Assembly (NCBI GenBank): GCA_015059245.1
Contig: SVAU01000005.1
Span: 1 to 64,000 of the forward strand
Direction of reading: 5' to 3'
DNA: 64,000 nt
Source of the DNA: Bacillota bacterium
GTDB lineage: Bacteria; Bacillota_I; Bacilli_A; RF39; UBA660
The translations under genes and the position numbers were made by a program. Below the pieces are notes generated by a model. It was not told where the DNA came from. It did no database searches and saw only the letters and a list, made by a program, of their open reading frames with translations. Every line of letters starts with the position of its first letter. Positions within the stretch are counted from its first letter, which is position 1. Below, piece after piece: positions 41,059 to 49,629 of the stretch.

Positions 41059-42211
41059 ATACTGGTAATCTTAATATTTTATTGTCTTCTAGTTCTTCTA
41101 ATAGTTGATTAGTATTTACTAGATTAAATAATGTTTCTAGATGAATTGAACAATGAAAGTATGAATTTTCACTATCATTTAGGAATATTCTAAGTAATGG
41201 ATTAGCAAAGAATCTATTTATAGATACTGTTCCTTGTTCAAATGATAACGCTAAGTGTTCTATTAGATTTTTATTGTAGATACTTGGTGAATGTTCTAAT
41301 TCATATATTTCTAGCATTGTTCTTAGTTTGTCTTTATCTACATTAAGTAGTGCTTGTTCTGTAAGAGTTAGTTGGTGTGATTTTATGTGTTCATCATGTA
41401 CTTCTCTTTCTTGATCATATTCTAGTTGTTGTTGATATCTTAATAATGATACTAATTCTCTTTTTAGACGATTAAGTTCTGGATTACTATATGTTGTTTT
41501 TCTAATACCTATTTTATTTTGATCTATAGTAAGTACTTCGTATGGTACTTTTCTTTTTCCATTTAAGTAAGTTGTAAATGGATATAGTTGAAGATATGAT
41601 GCTATTACTTTTAGATATTTGATACTATAATCATCTAAACTATTTGTTAGTGCTTTATGAACTACATCGTTTACTAAAGCTATAAAGTTATCTTTAGTTT
41701 CTTTTATATATCTTCTTGTTTTAGGATTTATCTTTGATGTTATTTCATATTCTCTTTCTCTATCTACGTGTGTATAGTATGTAGTTGCTTTAGTATCATC
41801 AAAAGGTATTACTCTTAATTTGGCTCCAGTTGTATATTGATGTGATCTTATGCGTAATTCTTTTGTTGATATATCATGAAGATAGATTACTCTTCCTTTT
41901 TGTAAAGTACTTATTTGACTATCTAGTTCTAAAACTAAATGTTTTAGATATGTTATAGATACTTCGTGTTCACCTATTACTACTTTATTATCAGATATAT
42001 AGAAATTATGTCTATTTATTAATTCATTTATTAGATATCTATCTTGTTCTGGTAGTATATTTAATGCACTTTTATTTAATCTTAGATAGTAAATTATTAA
42101 TTCTAATAGTATGTTGTCATCTATATATATTTGTTCTTGTTTTAATGCATCACAAAAAGCATTATTACTAGAAATAAAGTTTCTTAATGTATTATGTACT
42201 TTTTGTGTCAT
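41057..42211 (-). CDS. Unknown cytosolic protein
   Basis: 384 residues, no family recognised. An N-terminal helical region, then residues 69-90 (NFYISDNKVVIGEHEVSITYLK) and a strand-rich part with VIYLHDISTKELRIRSH, then a helix-rich C-terminal half (KRELVSLLRYQQQLEYDQ and later). The 69-115 stretch has the same layout as parts of the proteins at 42543 and 56035. It is the last gene of a cassette with the 86-residue and 511-residue genes, 14 bases after the small gene. Confidence 0.7.
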   Translation of the reverse strand: MTQKVHNTLRNFISSNNAFCDALKQEQIYIDDNILLELIIYYLRLNKSALNILPEQDRYLINELINRHNFYISDNKVVIGEHEVSITYLKHLVLELDSQISTLQKGRVIYLHDISTKELRIRSHQYTTGAKLRVIPFDDTKATTYYTHVDREREYEITSKINPKTRRYIKETKDNFIALVNDVVHKALTNSLDDYSIKYLKVIASYLQLYPFTTYLNGKRKVPYEVLTIDQNKIGIRKTTYSNPELNRLKRELVSLLRYQQQLEYDQEREVHDEHIKSHQLTLTEQALLNVDKDKLRTMLEIYELEHSPSIYNKNLIEHLALSFEQGTVSINRFFANPLLRIFLNDSENSYFHCSIHLETLFNLVNTNQLLEELEDNKILRLPV

Positions 42212-42225
42212 AAAGATTCCTTCTT

Positions 42226-42486
42226 TTATAGATGATAATTCTTTTTGAATTCTTCTATTTGATTTATTATTTCTCTTTGTTCTTTTTTAGAAATATTAAT
42301 ATTTAACTTATTGATGCTATTTATTATATTAGCTTTTTCTTCTGAATCAATATCTAGTTTATATATTTCTTTTTTTAATAATTCATAATCGTTATCTCTT
42401 ATTGGATCATCTATTTCTACATCAAAAAATGTTGCTATGTCATCATTGAATCTATAAGTTGTTGGATTATCTACTTTTAAAGCCAT
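42226..42486 (-). CDS. Small unknown protein of the three-gene cassette
   Basis: 86 residues, helical, Asn/Lys/Glu-rich; DNPTTYRFNDDIATFF opens it and a two-helix segment ends it (ANIINSINKLNINISKKEQREIINQI). The ATG at 42486 follows AGGTGATAAAC; a GTG at 42495 is an alternative. No known family. Confidence 0.65.
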   Translation of the reverse strand: MALKVDNPTTYRFNDDIATFFDVEIDDPIRDNDYELLKKEIYKLDIDSEEKANIINSINKLNINISKKEQREIINQIEEFKKNYHL

Positions 42487-42528
42487 GTTTATCACCTGTA
42501 TGTATATTCTAACAAATTATTTAAAATA

Positions 42529-42550
42529 AAAAAAGATGAGTTTTAACTCA
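42529..42550 (-). terminator. Terminator of the 511-residue gene
   Basis: Minus-strand AAGATGAGTT / AACTCATCTT with a two- to four-base loop, then TTTTTTT. It also lies ahead of the 86-residue gene, so that gene may depend on read-through. Confidence 0.85.
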
Positions 42551-44078
42551 TCTTAAATGGTGCGTCTAGTTCTTCTAAACCAAAATTAAAGTTTTCCATA
42601 AATGTTATTAGATTAGCAGTGCTGATAGATACTTTAAATATTGTTTTACCAAGTTCATCGTTATATAGTTCTATTACTAAATGGTTTGTTCCTGGTTTAA
42701 AGTATACTCTACCTCTTTTTACTGCTTCTATAATTAATGCTATTATTAGGTCATTATCAAAAGCTAGGTCTTCGATTGAATTTTGTTGAGCTAATCTTAT
42801 TTTGTCTTGTAATTGATTTCTTTTTTGACCACAAGCTATTTCGATTGCTTCTTGAAGTTTTAACATTTCTGTTAGAGAAGAATTTTCTACCTTTTTTTCT
42901 GCTATGATATCTTCATCTTCTACTTGATCTAAAGGTCTTACTACATCATGTGTTTCAGCTAAATCTTGTCTTATATGAGCTTGTGATATACGAGATGTAT
43001 TTACTCTTTTAATTATATCTTCTAATGCTTTTATGTTATCTTGAGTTTCTAAACTTATATATTCTTCTATTTTAAAGTCTTGTAGAGATACTAGTTCATA
43101 GTTTCTACCTATTCCTTTCATAATAGTTATATATAAATTAAATAAACCTACTATTACTTGTTTTTTATCAAAGTTCTTTGGATCATAGTTAGTATTCTTT
43201 TTTGTTGTAGCTAGTAATATGAATTTTTGTGTTTCTATTTTAGCTTGTTCATTACTATGAATGAATTCTAACATCCATTTATTTATATATTTTTGTTGTA
43301 CTTCTAGTGGTTCTGTATAGAATTCTCTACCCATTTTTTCTGCTTTACTTATTAAGAAGAATGCATCTGATAATTTGTATTTTCTTATTGTAGTTTGGAA
43401 TTCTGGAGATACATTTGATTTGAATATTTCCATTACATCTGCTACTTTTACTTCTCTATTACCATCTACTTGTTGATTTGTTTTTGCTTCTGCAGATAAG
43501 AATTCTACTTGGCAATCATTTGCTGGATTGCCTGATGATAGTTCTACCACAAATGTCTTTGTATGACGTAGATAATCTAGTAATTCATTTTTATCTTTTA
43601 TATTATTTTCTTTATTCTTGTTATAGAAATACATTCTTTCGAATTTACTTCTCTTTGTAGCTTGCGCTAATCGATATAACCATATTTGTGGTATTACTGT
43701 TTCTAATTTACCGCTAGATACAAATACATTGTTGTTTTCATCAAACACATAATTTTCATCTCTTAATGCTTCTAGTAAATCTTTATAGAAACTTAAATAG
43801 TTTTTAAAGTATTTAGAATCTATTTGAGGTATTTGTGTTTTATCTTCAAACATTCCTGGTACTATTCCTGTATGTAGAAATAATTCTAATGAGAATGGTT
43901 GAATATGATTAAAGTTAGATAATAAGTCATCTATTGATATAAGATTAAATAAGTTGTTTTTTGTTCCTTCAAATGTTGATATTCTATCAAATTCAGAAAG
44001 GGCTTCTCTATCAAGGTCTGTTTTATTAACTAGAGAACGAATTAATACTTCTATACATTTTAATTCATTTACTTGCAT
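42543..44078 (-). CDS. Unknown cytosolic protein
   Basis: 511 residues, no family recognised. Residues 109-175 (NYVFDENNNVFVSSGK, then WLYRLAQATKRS, FYNKN, DKNELLDYLRHTKTFVVEL) align by eye with residues 109-180 of the 545-residue protein at 56035. Later come a helical region with KKVENSSLTEMLKLQEAIEIACGQKRNQ and a strand-rich end (HLVIELYNDELGKTIFKVSIS). Leads the cassette with the two genes that follow. No enzyme motif visible. Confidence 0.72.
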   Translation of the reverse strand: MQVNELKCIEVLIRSLVNKTDLDREALSEFDRISTFEGTKNNLFNLISIDDLLSNFNHIQPFSLELFLHTGIVPGMFEDKTQIPQIDSKYFKNYLSFYKDLLEALRDENYVFDENNNVFVSSGKLETVIPQIWLYRLAQATKRSKFERMYFYNKNKENNIKDKNELLDYLRHTKTFVVELSSGNPANDCQVEFLSAEAKTNQQVDGNREVKVADVMEIFKSNVSPEFQTTIRKYKLSDAFFLISKAEKMGREFYTEPLEVQQKYINKWMLEFIHSNEQAKIETQKFILLATTKKNTNYDPKNFDKKQVIVGLFNLYITIMKGIGRNYELVSLQDFKIEEYISLETQDNIKALEDIIKRVNTSRISQAHIRQDLAETHDVVRPLDQVEDEDIIAEKKVENSSLTEMLKLQEAIEIACGQKRNQLQDKIRLAQQNSIEDLAFDNDLIIALIIEAVKRGRVYFKPGTNHLVIELYNDELGKTIFKVSISTANLITFMENFNFGLEELDAPFKMS

Positions 44079-44133
44079 AAATTTAACGCCTACCTTTCTA
44101 TCTTATTATCAATATATATTATAGCATATATTT

Positions 44134-45003
44134 TTAGTTTGTGATTATATTTTCATATATTGAATTTATTATTGTTTTTATTATTCTTTCATCTTCTATT
44201 TTATTTATTATAAATGTTTTTGTACCAGCATTATTTAATGATGTACCTAGATGGTACATGTTATTTTTATCTAAAATAATAAATCTATCGTGGAATGTAT
44301 CGTTATATATTATAGTAAGATTGTTGTATTCTTGAGTATATTTGGAAATATCTAATTTGCTAAGTCTACTTTTAGTACTTAATACTAGTGTTACCAAAAC
44401 TTTTGTTTTACTAATCATATCTAGAACATATTTGTCAGCATAGCTATCTATAATGATTATTTGTTCTTTGGCAAGCAATAATATGTCTAGTATCCTGGAG
44501 TAAGCATCGTATGTTTGACCGGATAAGTAAATGTTATTAGTTGAATTTGTTTTATCAAAATATTTAAATATTTCATTTAGTTGGTCATCATGTTTTATTA
44601 CTAGATTATTAATGTATTTTTGTTCTATTAAATTAGTTGATATGTATTTTCTCATTGATACGAATGCATCCATAATTTGTATGCTTACTTTTTCAGCTAC
44701 TGAAGTACGAAGCACTGTCGCTAACATTGCTACTCCTTGTTCAGTAAAAACATAAGGTAATGATCTAATCATATTACTTGCGGTCCCAAGTTGGGACCAC
44801 AAATTATTATATTCAGATTCTGTTAGTTGAAACATAAACCTTTCTGGAAATCTATTAACATGTCTTTTTACCGCTTGATTAATTGTTTTAGTTCCGTTGC
44901 TACATTGATATAATTTTGCTAAATCACTATCTATCATTACTTGTTTACCTCGTATTTCATATATCATATTTTCTATATTTGTAGTTGGTATTATATTATT
45001 CAT
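44134..45003 (-). CDS. ORF6N DNA-binding domain fused to a PLD-like domain
   Basis: 289 residues. The N-terminal ~95 residues are an ORF6N domain: IRGKQVMIDSDLAKLY, INQAVKRHVNRFPERFMFQL and VFTEQGVAMLATVL. ORF6N occurs in phage antirepressor-type proteins and many bacterial chromosomes. The C-terminal half has a phospholipase D-like layer with IIIIDSYADKYVLDMI and TFHDRFIILDKNNMYHLG (H238-D-R-F); the usual HKD Lys is absent. It binds DNA, probably as a regulator of mobile origin. Monocistronic, start behind GAGGGG. Confidence 0.85.
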   Translation of the reverse strand: MNNIIPTTNIENMIYEIRGKQVMIDSDLAKLYQCSNGTKTINQAVKRHVNRFPERFMFQLTESEYNNLWSQLGTASNMIRSLPYVFTEQGVAMLATVLRTSVAEKVSIQIMDAFVSMRKYISTNLIEQKYINNLVIKHDDQLNEIFKYFDKTNSTNNIYLSGQTYDAYSRILDILLLAKEQIIIIDSYADKYVLDMISKTKVLVTLVLSTKSRLSKLDISKYTQEYNNLTIIYNDTFHDRFIILDKNNMYHLGTSLNNAGTKTFIINKIEDERIIKTIINSIYENIITN

Positions 45004-45061
45004 AATTATCCCCTCTACTTATATTATTATAGATAGAAGTCTTATTTCCTTTTTATATCAT

Positions 45062-45091
45062 AAAAAAACAAAACTTTTATTTATGTTTTGT
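45062..45091 (-). terminator. Second terminator downstream of the ATP-grasp gene
   Basis: Minus-strand ACAAAAC, ten-base loop, GTTTTGT then TTTTTT. It follows a short open frame (see findings), with that stop codon in the loop. Confidence 0.7.
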
Positions 45092-45133
45092 CTTTTGTTT
45101 GCATTCTTCTATTAATACATACGCTGCCATTCC

Positions 45134-45165
45134 TAAAAAAAGATTAACTGTTGGGAGTTAATCTT
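45134..45165 (-). terminator. Terminator of the ATP-grasp gene
   Basis: Minus-strand AAGATTAAC, eight-base loop, GTTAATCTT then TTTTT; it overlaps the stop codon. Confidence 0.9.
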
Positions 45166-46229
45166 ATTGTAGGTGTGTCTTCGAAGGAAGAGTCTTCGTC
45201 TATAGTAGTTATACTACCTAGAAGGGAATCTAAGTCGATTTTTATACCCTCTGGTAAACCATATATATGAACGAAACCTTCTACTCTTTTACCATATCTT
45301 TTTATATCGTCATAGTCTTTAGCGAATGAACCTTGTACTTTTACAAGTGTTGAAGGTTTCATTGTTTCTTCTGTACTATAAGATACTTTAGTAGAATCTT
45401 TTTCTTCAGGAATTCTTTCTATATTAGTATGTGTTAAGTCTTCTGATACACTAAATACTGAGTTATATAGATATCTACCAGAAGCTTCAATAGGATTACA
45501 TTCTAATACATCATACATATGTTGATAAGAGAATACGTCTAATACAAATGACTTAGGGAAGTTTTGAGGAATTCTTGTTAATAATTCTTCTACATATTCT
45601 ATTAAATCTTCTGGAATAGTATGATATACAGTATCAGTTATTCTAGAGATATTCATTATTCTTCCTTGATAGATAAAGATACGATATTCTTCTTGACCTA
45701 TTTCATCTTCATTTACTTCTACTTTTTCTGATAAGATAAATTCTTCATCTTCATGTAGTTTAATTGCTTTTCGTAAGTCGCTTTCTTCTTCATAAAGTTC
45801 TGTTAAGTCAATAATACCATTGTAATCTTTCTTAGCTGTTTTTAAGAATACTTCTGGGTTTTGACCAAATACTTCATATATATATGTTAATAGTTCTGGA
45901 TCATTTAACATATTACCGGTAAAAGATATCATGTTTCTGTTTGTTACTATATGGTTGTACCATTCTTCTACCATATGTATTTGGTCTTGGGTATTTGGTA
46001 TTATTGCACCATTATCAGTTAGAGCTTTAATAAGTGCTGGTAACTGAAAGATGAATGATACTGGGAAGACTTTTTTATTAGTTACATCTACCTCGTTATC
46101 ATTCTCATCTTTAAATACATTAGCTTCTTCATCGTAATAGATGAATACTTTCTTACTTATTGCATATTCTATTTCTTTGTTAGTTCGTTCGTTGTCGTTG
46201 AAATGCTTTGCATTAAAACAATATAACAT
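45144..46229 (-). CDS. ATP-grasp fold protein, orphan
   Basis: 361 residues. The C-terminal two-thirds match an ATP-grasp fold: YRIFIYQGRIMNISRIT, PKSFVLDVFSYQHMYDVLECNPIEASGRYLYN, where DV and ExNP are the metal-binding and catalytic region seen in DUF4343-type proteins. The N-terminal part is alpha-beta. ATP-grasp enzymes make amide bonds with an acyl-phosphate step (peptide ligases and modification enzymes), but no precursor or partner gene is adjacent. Start behind GGTGATTTTAA. Confidence 0.75.
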   Translation of the reverse strand: MLYCFNAKHFNDNERTNKEIEYAISKKVFIYYDEEANVFKDENDNEVDVTNKKVFPVSFIFQLPALIKALTDNGAIIPNTQDQIHMVEEWYNHIVTNRNMISFTGNMLNDPELLTYIYEVFGQNPEVFLKTAKKDYNGIIDLTELYEEESDLRKAIKLHEDEEFILSEKVEVNEDEIGQEEYRIFIYQGRIMNISRITDTVYHTIPEDLIEYVEELLTRIPQNFPKSFVLDVFSYQHMYDVLECNPIEASGRYLYNSVFSVSEDLTHTNIERIPEEKDSTKVSYSTEETMKPSTLVKVQGSFAKDYDDIKRYGKRVEGFVHIYGLPEGIKIDLDSLLGSITTIDEDSSFEDTPTIRLTPNS

Positions 46230-46263
46230 TTAAAATCACCAATGAACATAATAACATTTTTTT

Positions 46264-47133
46264 CTACATATATCTACTCTTAATTTTTTTAGTTAATGAT
46301 AATGAGTTTTCTGGTATAAAGATGTTACCATTTCTACCGGTTCCTAATTCAACATCTGGTTTTACATCTATACCATGATAGTCGGTACCTCCACTTTCAA
46401 GTAAATCTAATTCTTTACAGAATTTGTGATATACATATCTTTCTTCTTGAGATAGATTAATGTGTTGTGTCTCTAGTCCTTGTAAACCAATTGATTTAAG
46501 ATAGATAATATAATCTTTTAATTCTTGGTATGCCATTTTTAAACTATTAGGATGAGCTATTATAGGTGCTCCTCCAGCATTAGTTATTAGTTCTATACCT
46601 TGTTCTGCTGTTATACCTTTTTTTACTTTACGTACTTTTTCGAATGCGTAAATAAGATATTTTTGGAAGCATTCGTCTATATTATGACAATATCCTAATT
46701 TAATAAGTAATAATGCTAATTGTGGTCTTCCTACGTTACCAGGAACATTTATTAATTTATCTATTTCAGTTTCTGGTATATAAAGACCAAAGTCTTTCTT
46801 TAAAACATCTATATATAATAATAGATTATAGATTGATGTTTCTTTTATTTCTCTTAGTTCTTTATTTAGATTTTCATTATCTAGATCAATATTATAACCT
46901 AACATATGGAATCTACCTTTAGGTGCCATAATAGATAATTCAACACCACTATAGATGTTTAATCTTCCATTATTAAGTCTTATTATTTCTTTTGATCCTT
47001 CGATATTATCATGATCTGTTAGTGCAAAAGTTGTGATATTATTGGCGATGGCTAATTCAATTAGTTCTTTTGGTGTATTACTTCCATCAGAGTAAATACT
47101 GTGTGTGTGCATGTCTTCTTTTTTTAGTATCAT
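46264..47133 (-). CDS. PHP-domain phosphoesterase (YciV/RNase AM-like)
   Basis: 289 residues. Metal-binding motifs are DMHTHSIYSDG (HxH), LTDHDN, VELSI, PIIAHPNS and GTDYHG. These proteins are nucleoside 3',5'-bisphosphate phosphatases and 5'-3' RNA exonucleases in E. coli (RNase AM, trpH). The start MILKKED at 47133 follows AAAGGAGG by nine bases; the longer frame upstream lacks an SD. An 8-bp inverted repeat covers the SD. Divergent from a LysR-type gene, which may control it. Confidence 0.92.
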   Translation of the reverse strand: MILKKEDMHTHSIYSDGSNTPKELIELAIANNITTFALTDHDNIEGSKEIIRLNNGRLNIYSGVELSIMAPKGRFHMLGYNIDLDNENLNKELREIKETSIYNLLLYIDVLKKDFGLYIPETEIDKLINVPGNVGRPQLALLLIKLGYCHNIDECFQKYLIYAFEKVRKVKKGITAEQGIELITNAGGAPIIAHPNSLKMAYQELKDYIIYLKSIGLQGLETQHINLSQEERYVYHKFCKELDLLESGGTDYHGIDVKPDVELGTGRNGNIFIPENSLSLTKKIKSRYM

Positions 47134-47135
47134 AC

Positions 47136-47157
47136 CAATTACCTCCTTTGGTAATTG
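47136..47157 (-). promoter_or_regulatory. Inverted repeat covering the SD of the PHP gene
   Basis: CAATTACC-N6-GGTAATTG, a perfect 8-bp repeat; on the minus strand the AGGAGG SD spans the loop and 3' arm. It could be an RNA hairpin hiding the SD, or a LysR operator (TTACC-N6-GGTAA with T-N11-A geometry). A minus-strand TATAAT at 47159-47164 is adjacent, another at 47176-47181. Confidence 0.55.
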
Positions 47158-47228
47158 AATTATAGAATAGATTCTATTATAATAAAAATACTTATTTGTC
47201 ATATTTATGATAACAGGAGGTTATGATA

Positions 47229-48137
47229 ATGAATATTAATTTTGAACTATATAGAATTTTTTACGTAGTTGCTACTGTAGGTAATATTACTAAGGCTAGT
47301 CAATTACTAAATATTAGTCAGCCAGCTGTAACTAAGCAAATTAAAAACTTAGAATCCCAACTTGGTGGAGATTTGTTTATACGTACTAAACGTGGAGTTA
47401 TATTAACCGAGAATGGTAAAGAAATATATAACTATATTAAACAAGGTATGAATTGTTTTAATCGTGCTGAGATGCAATTTTCTAATTTAAAACAACTTGA
47501 AACAGGTGTTATAAAGGTCGGTGTTTCTACTACTTTAGCAAGATTATTCTTGATGGATTATTTAGATAAGTTTCATAAAGAGTATCCTAATATTGCTATA
47601 CAAGTATTTACTGATCCTAGTAGAATAATGAGAAATATGTTAAAAGATGGTACTATTGATTTATTAGTTGCTAAAGAAGAAATATGTGAAGATGATGATT
47701 TAGAGGTTCAAAGAATTGGTAAGTTACATCAAGGGTTTGTTGCATCTAATTACTTTAGAGAATTAAAGAATAAAACTATTAAATTACAAGATTTAGAAAA
47801 TTATCCGATTCTTTTGCCAAAAAGTCCTTCTACTACTAGAGAATCTTTTGATAATTTTTGTAAACAAAATAATATTGAAATAACTACTAAATTAGAGATT
47901 GCTAGTGCTTCATTACTTGAAGACTTTGCAAGAATTGGTTTAGGAGTTGGGCTTGTTACAACAGAGTTTGCTACTAAAGACATTGAAGAAGGTAAACTAT
48001 TTGAAGTTAAGACGGAACCACAATTGCCTTCGAAGTATTTTTCTTTAATTACTTTAAAGGGTTCTTATCATAGTTTTGGTGCTAATAGATTAATGGAAAT
48101 GATATTAAATGATGTAAATAAAAAAGATCTACAATAA
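47229..48137 (+). CDS. LysR-type transcriptional regulator
   Basis: 302 residues. The N-terminal HTH matches LysR: FELYRIFYVVATVGNITKASQLLNISQPAVTKQIKNLESQLGG, followed by LFIRTKRGVILTENG. The effector domain of type 2 periplasmic-binding fold follows (IKVGVSTTLARLFLMDYL, GIGLVTTEF-like GLGVGLVTTE near 240). The ATG at 47229 follows AGGAGG by 8 bases; an ATG at 47223 is too close to the SD. It probably regulates the divergent PHP gene and itself. Confidence 0.93.
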   Translation: MNINFELYRIFYVVATVGNITKASQLLNISQPAVTKQIKNLESQLGGDLFIRTKRGVILTENGKEIYNYIKQGMNCFNRAEMQFSNLKQLETGVIKVGVSTTLARLFLMDYLDKFHKEYPNIAIQVFTDPSRIMRNMLKDGTIDLLVAKEEICEDDDLEVQRIGKLHQGFVASNYFRELKNKTIKLQDLENYPILLPKSPSTTRESFDNFCKQNNIEITTKLEIASASLLEDFARIGLGVGLVTTEFATKDIEEGKLFEVKTEPQLPSKYFSLITLKGSYHSFGANRLMEMILNDVNKKDLQ

Positions 48138-48148
48138 GTAGATCTTTT
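48122..48148. terminator. Bidirectional terminator of lysR and the metallophosphoesterase gene
   Basis: AAAAGATCTAC, five-base loop, GTAGATCTTTT, 11-bp perfect stem. Confidence 0.92.
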
Positions 48149-49040
48149 ATTTGTATGAGTATGTTAATTTTTTAGTTCTTATTTCTTCTTTTGGATGTAA
48201 TTCTATAATAGTACAATTTATTCCATATAGTTTACTTACTAGTGGAAATTCTACGAAGCTACTTATAGCACCATTGACTAAGAATATAGTATCTCCTACT
48301 TCTTTTATTCCATATGCTATTTCTGGAAAGAAGGTATAATCTGGAGAAAGAATTCCTTTACCATGCATTAATCCTTGAATACAATTAGGTGTTAATCCAT
48401 TATGCATGTGACCACTAACTACTAAGTCTGTATTAGGTACAAAGCAGGTTCCTTTATCTTGGCTTAATCTATATATTGATTTTGGATCATGTGTAAGTAA
48501 GATACTGAAAGCATCTTTTGTAAACGACATCTTTGGTTGTCTTAACTTATATTCTTGTTCAAAGAATTCTTTTTTTTCTTTATATTGTAGATAATAATAT
48601 ACGCTATTATTTATAGCACTGAATTCTATTTCATCTTCTATTACTTTATCGTTTATATCTAATATGTGTGTATTAGGTAGTTTATTATATGTAGATATTG
48701 CTGATTCTTGGCAGTATGCGGCCCAATTTTCAAAACCAAATCTTTCAAATTGATCATGATTACCAATACTTATGAATGTTTTAGTATCACCAGTAAGTCT
48801 ACTTAGTTTATCTAGTACTCTTTTTTGCATTTCTGGATTTTCTAATATTTTACCTGAGTGAACTATATCACCAGGTATTAATATATAATCATAAAGTGAT
48901 GGAGATAATTCTGGAATAGAAAAGACTTCTTTTATATTACTTCTATCTTTAAAACCAAGATGAAGGTCTGAATATGTAAGAATCTTTTTAGATTTAGTTA
49001 TTTTATCAGAATATATAATTAATCTTCTAATATGTCCCAT
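48147..49040 (-). CDS. Calcineurin-like metallophosphoesterase
   Basis: 297 residues. Motifs: SDLHLG (D25, H27), IPGDIVHSG, SIGNHDQ, LLTHDP and VSGHMHNG, all metal ligands of the fold. The N-terminus has no signal peptide; some members act on nucleotides or lipids. It may work near the membrane because family members of this size often do, but nothing in the sequence says so. Start behind AGAGGTAATTTAT; the thioesterase gene lies just upstream with a terminator between. Confidence 0.85.
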   Translation of the reverse strand: MGHIRRLIIYSDKITKSKKILTYSDLHLGFKDRSNIKEVFSIPELSPSLYDYILIPGDIVHSGKILENPEMQKRVLDKLSRLTGDTKTFISIGNHDQFERFGFENWAAYCQESAISTYNKLPNTHILDINDKVIEDEIEFSAINNSVYYYLQYKEKKEFFEQEYKLRQPKMSFTKDAFSILLTHDPKSIYRLSQDKGTCFVPNTDLVVSGHMHNGLTPNCIQGLMHGKGILSPDYTFFPEIAYGIKEVGDTIFLVNGAISSFVEFPLVSKLYGINCTIIELHPKEEIRTKKLTYSYK

Positions 49041-49092
49041 ATAAATTACCTCTTCTTAGGACTATATTTTAATTTGTTTTTTATTATTGTCA

Positions 49093-49120
49093 ATAAAAAA
49101 AGATATTACTTAAATATCTT
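49093..49120 (-). terminator. Terminator of the thioesterase gene
   Basis: Minus-strand AAGATATT, loop, AATATCTT then TTTTTTT. Confidence 0.82.
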
Positions 49121-49523
49121 AATCTAGAAAGAAGAATGTTCCTGTTACTGTTGAGATAAGTGTTTCTTCTTCGTTATATATACTTGCTCTATATACAGCA
49201 GTTGATTTACCTACTTTTAGAGGTTCTGCTATACAAGTTATTTTATTACCTTTACCTGGTTTTAAATAATCTATTTGAGCATTTATTGTTACTATGTTTC
49301 TACCTGTTGTTCTTGCTAATACGCCCATAGTTGTATCTGCTAAACCAAATATTAAACCACCATGAGCTGTTCCATTAGGATTTATTGCATTTTCAGTTAG
49401 TTCTACTGACATCTTACAATATTCGTTAGTTACTTCTTCTACTTTATAATTATTATGTTTTATAAAACCTGGAGTTTCATTTATAGTATTCTTTGCTAAT
49501 TCTAACATTTGTTCATTTGTCAT
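49119..49523 (-). CDS. PaaI-type hotdog thioesterase
   Basis: 134 residues. Hotdog fold with AINPNGTAHGGLIFGLADTTMGVLA, the HGG and D of the active site, TINAQIDYLKPGKG and VTGTFFFLD at the end. The family hydrolyses acyl- or aryl-CoA; substrate is unknown. Single gene between terminators. Confidence 0.88.
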   Translation of the reverse strand: MTNEQMLELAKNTINETPGFIKHNNYKVEEVTNEYCKMSVELTENAINPNGTAHGGLIFGLADTTMGVLARTTGRNIVTINAQIDYLKPGKGNKITCIAEPLKVGKSTAVYRASIYNEEETLISTVTGTFFFLD

Positions 49524-49629
49524 AGTTATTTTCCTTTCGTACTTTTTAAGTTTATAATACTTTGGATTAAAAATCTAGTTTTTAATTATTAAGAATTATT
49601 ATATAATATGGGTATCAAGAGGTGGTTTT

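Noticed and set aside
45004..45143. A real small gene in the gap before ORF6N
   Set aside because: The open frame starts inside the previous terminator, has no promoter and only 17 codons from its ATG; recorded as a relic in the findings.
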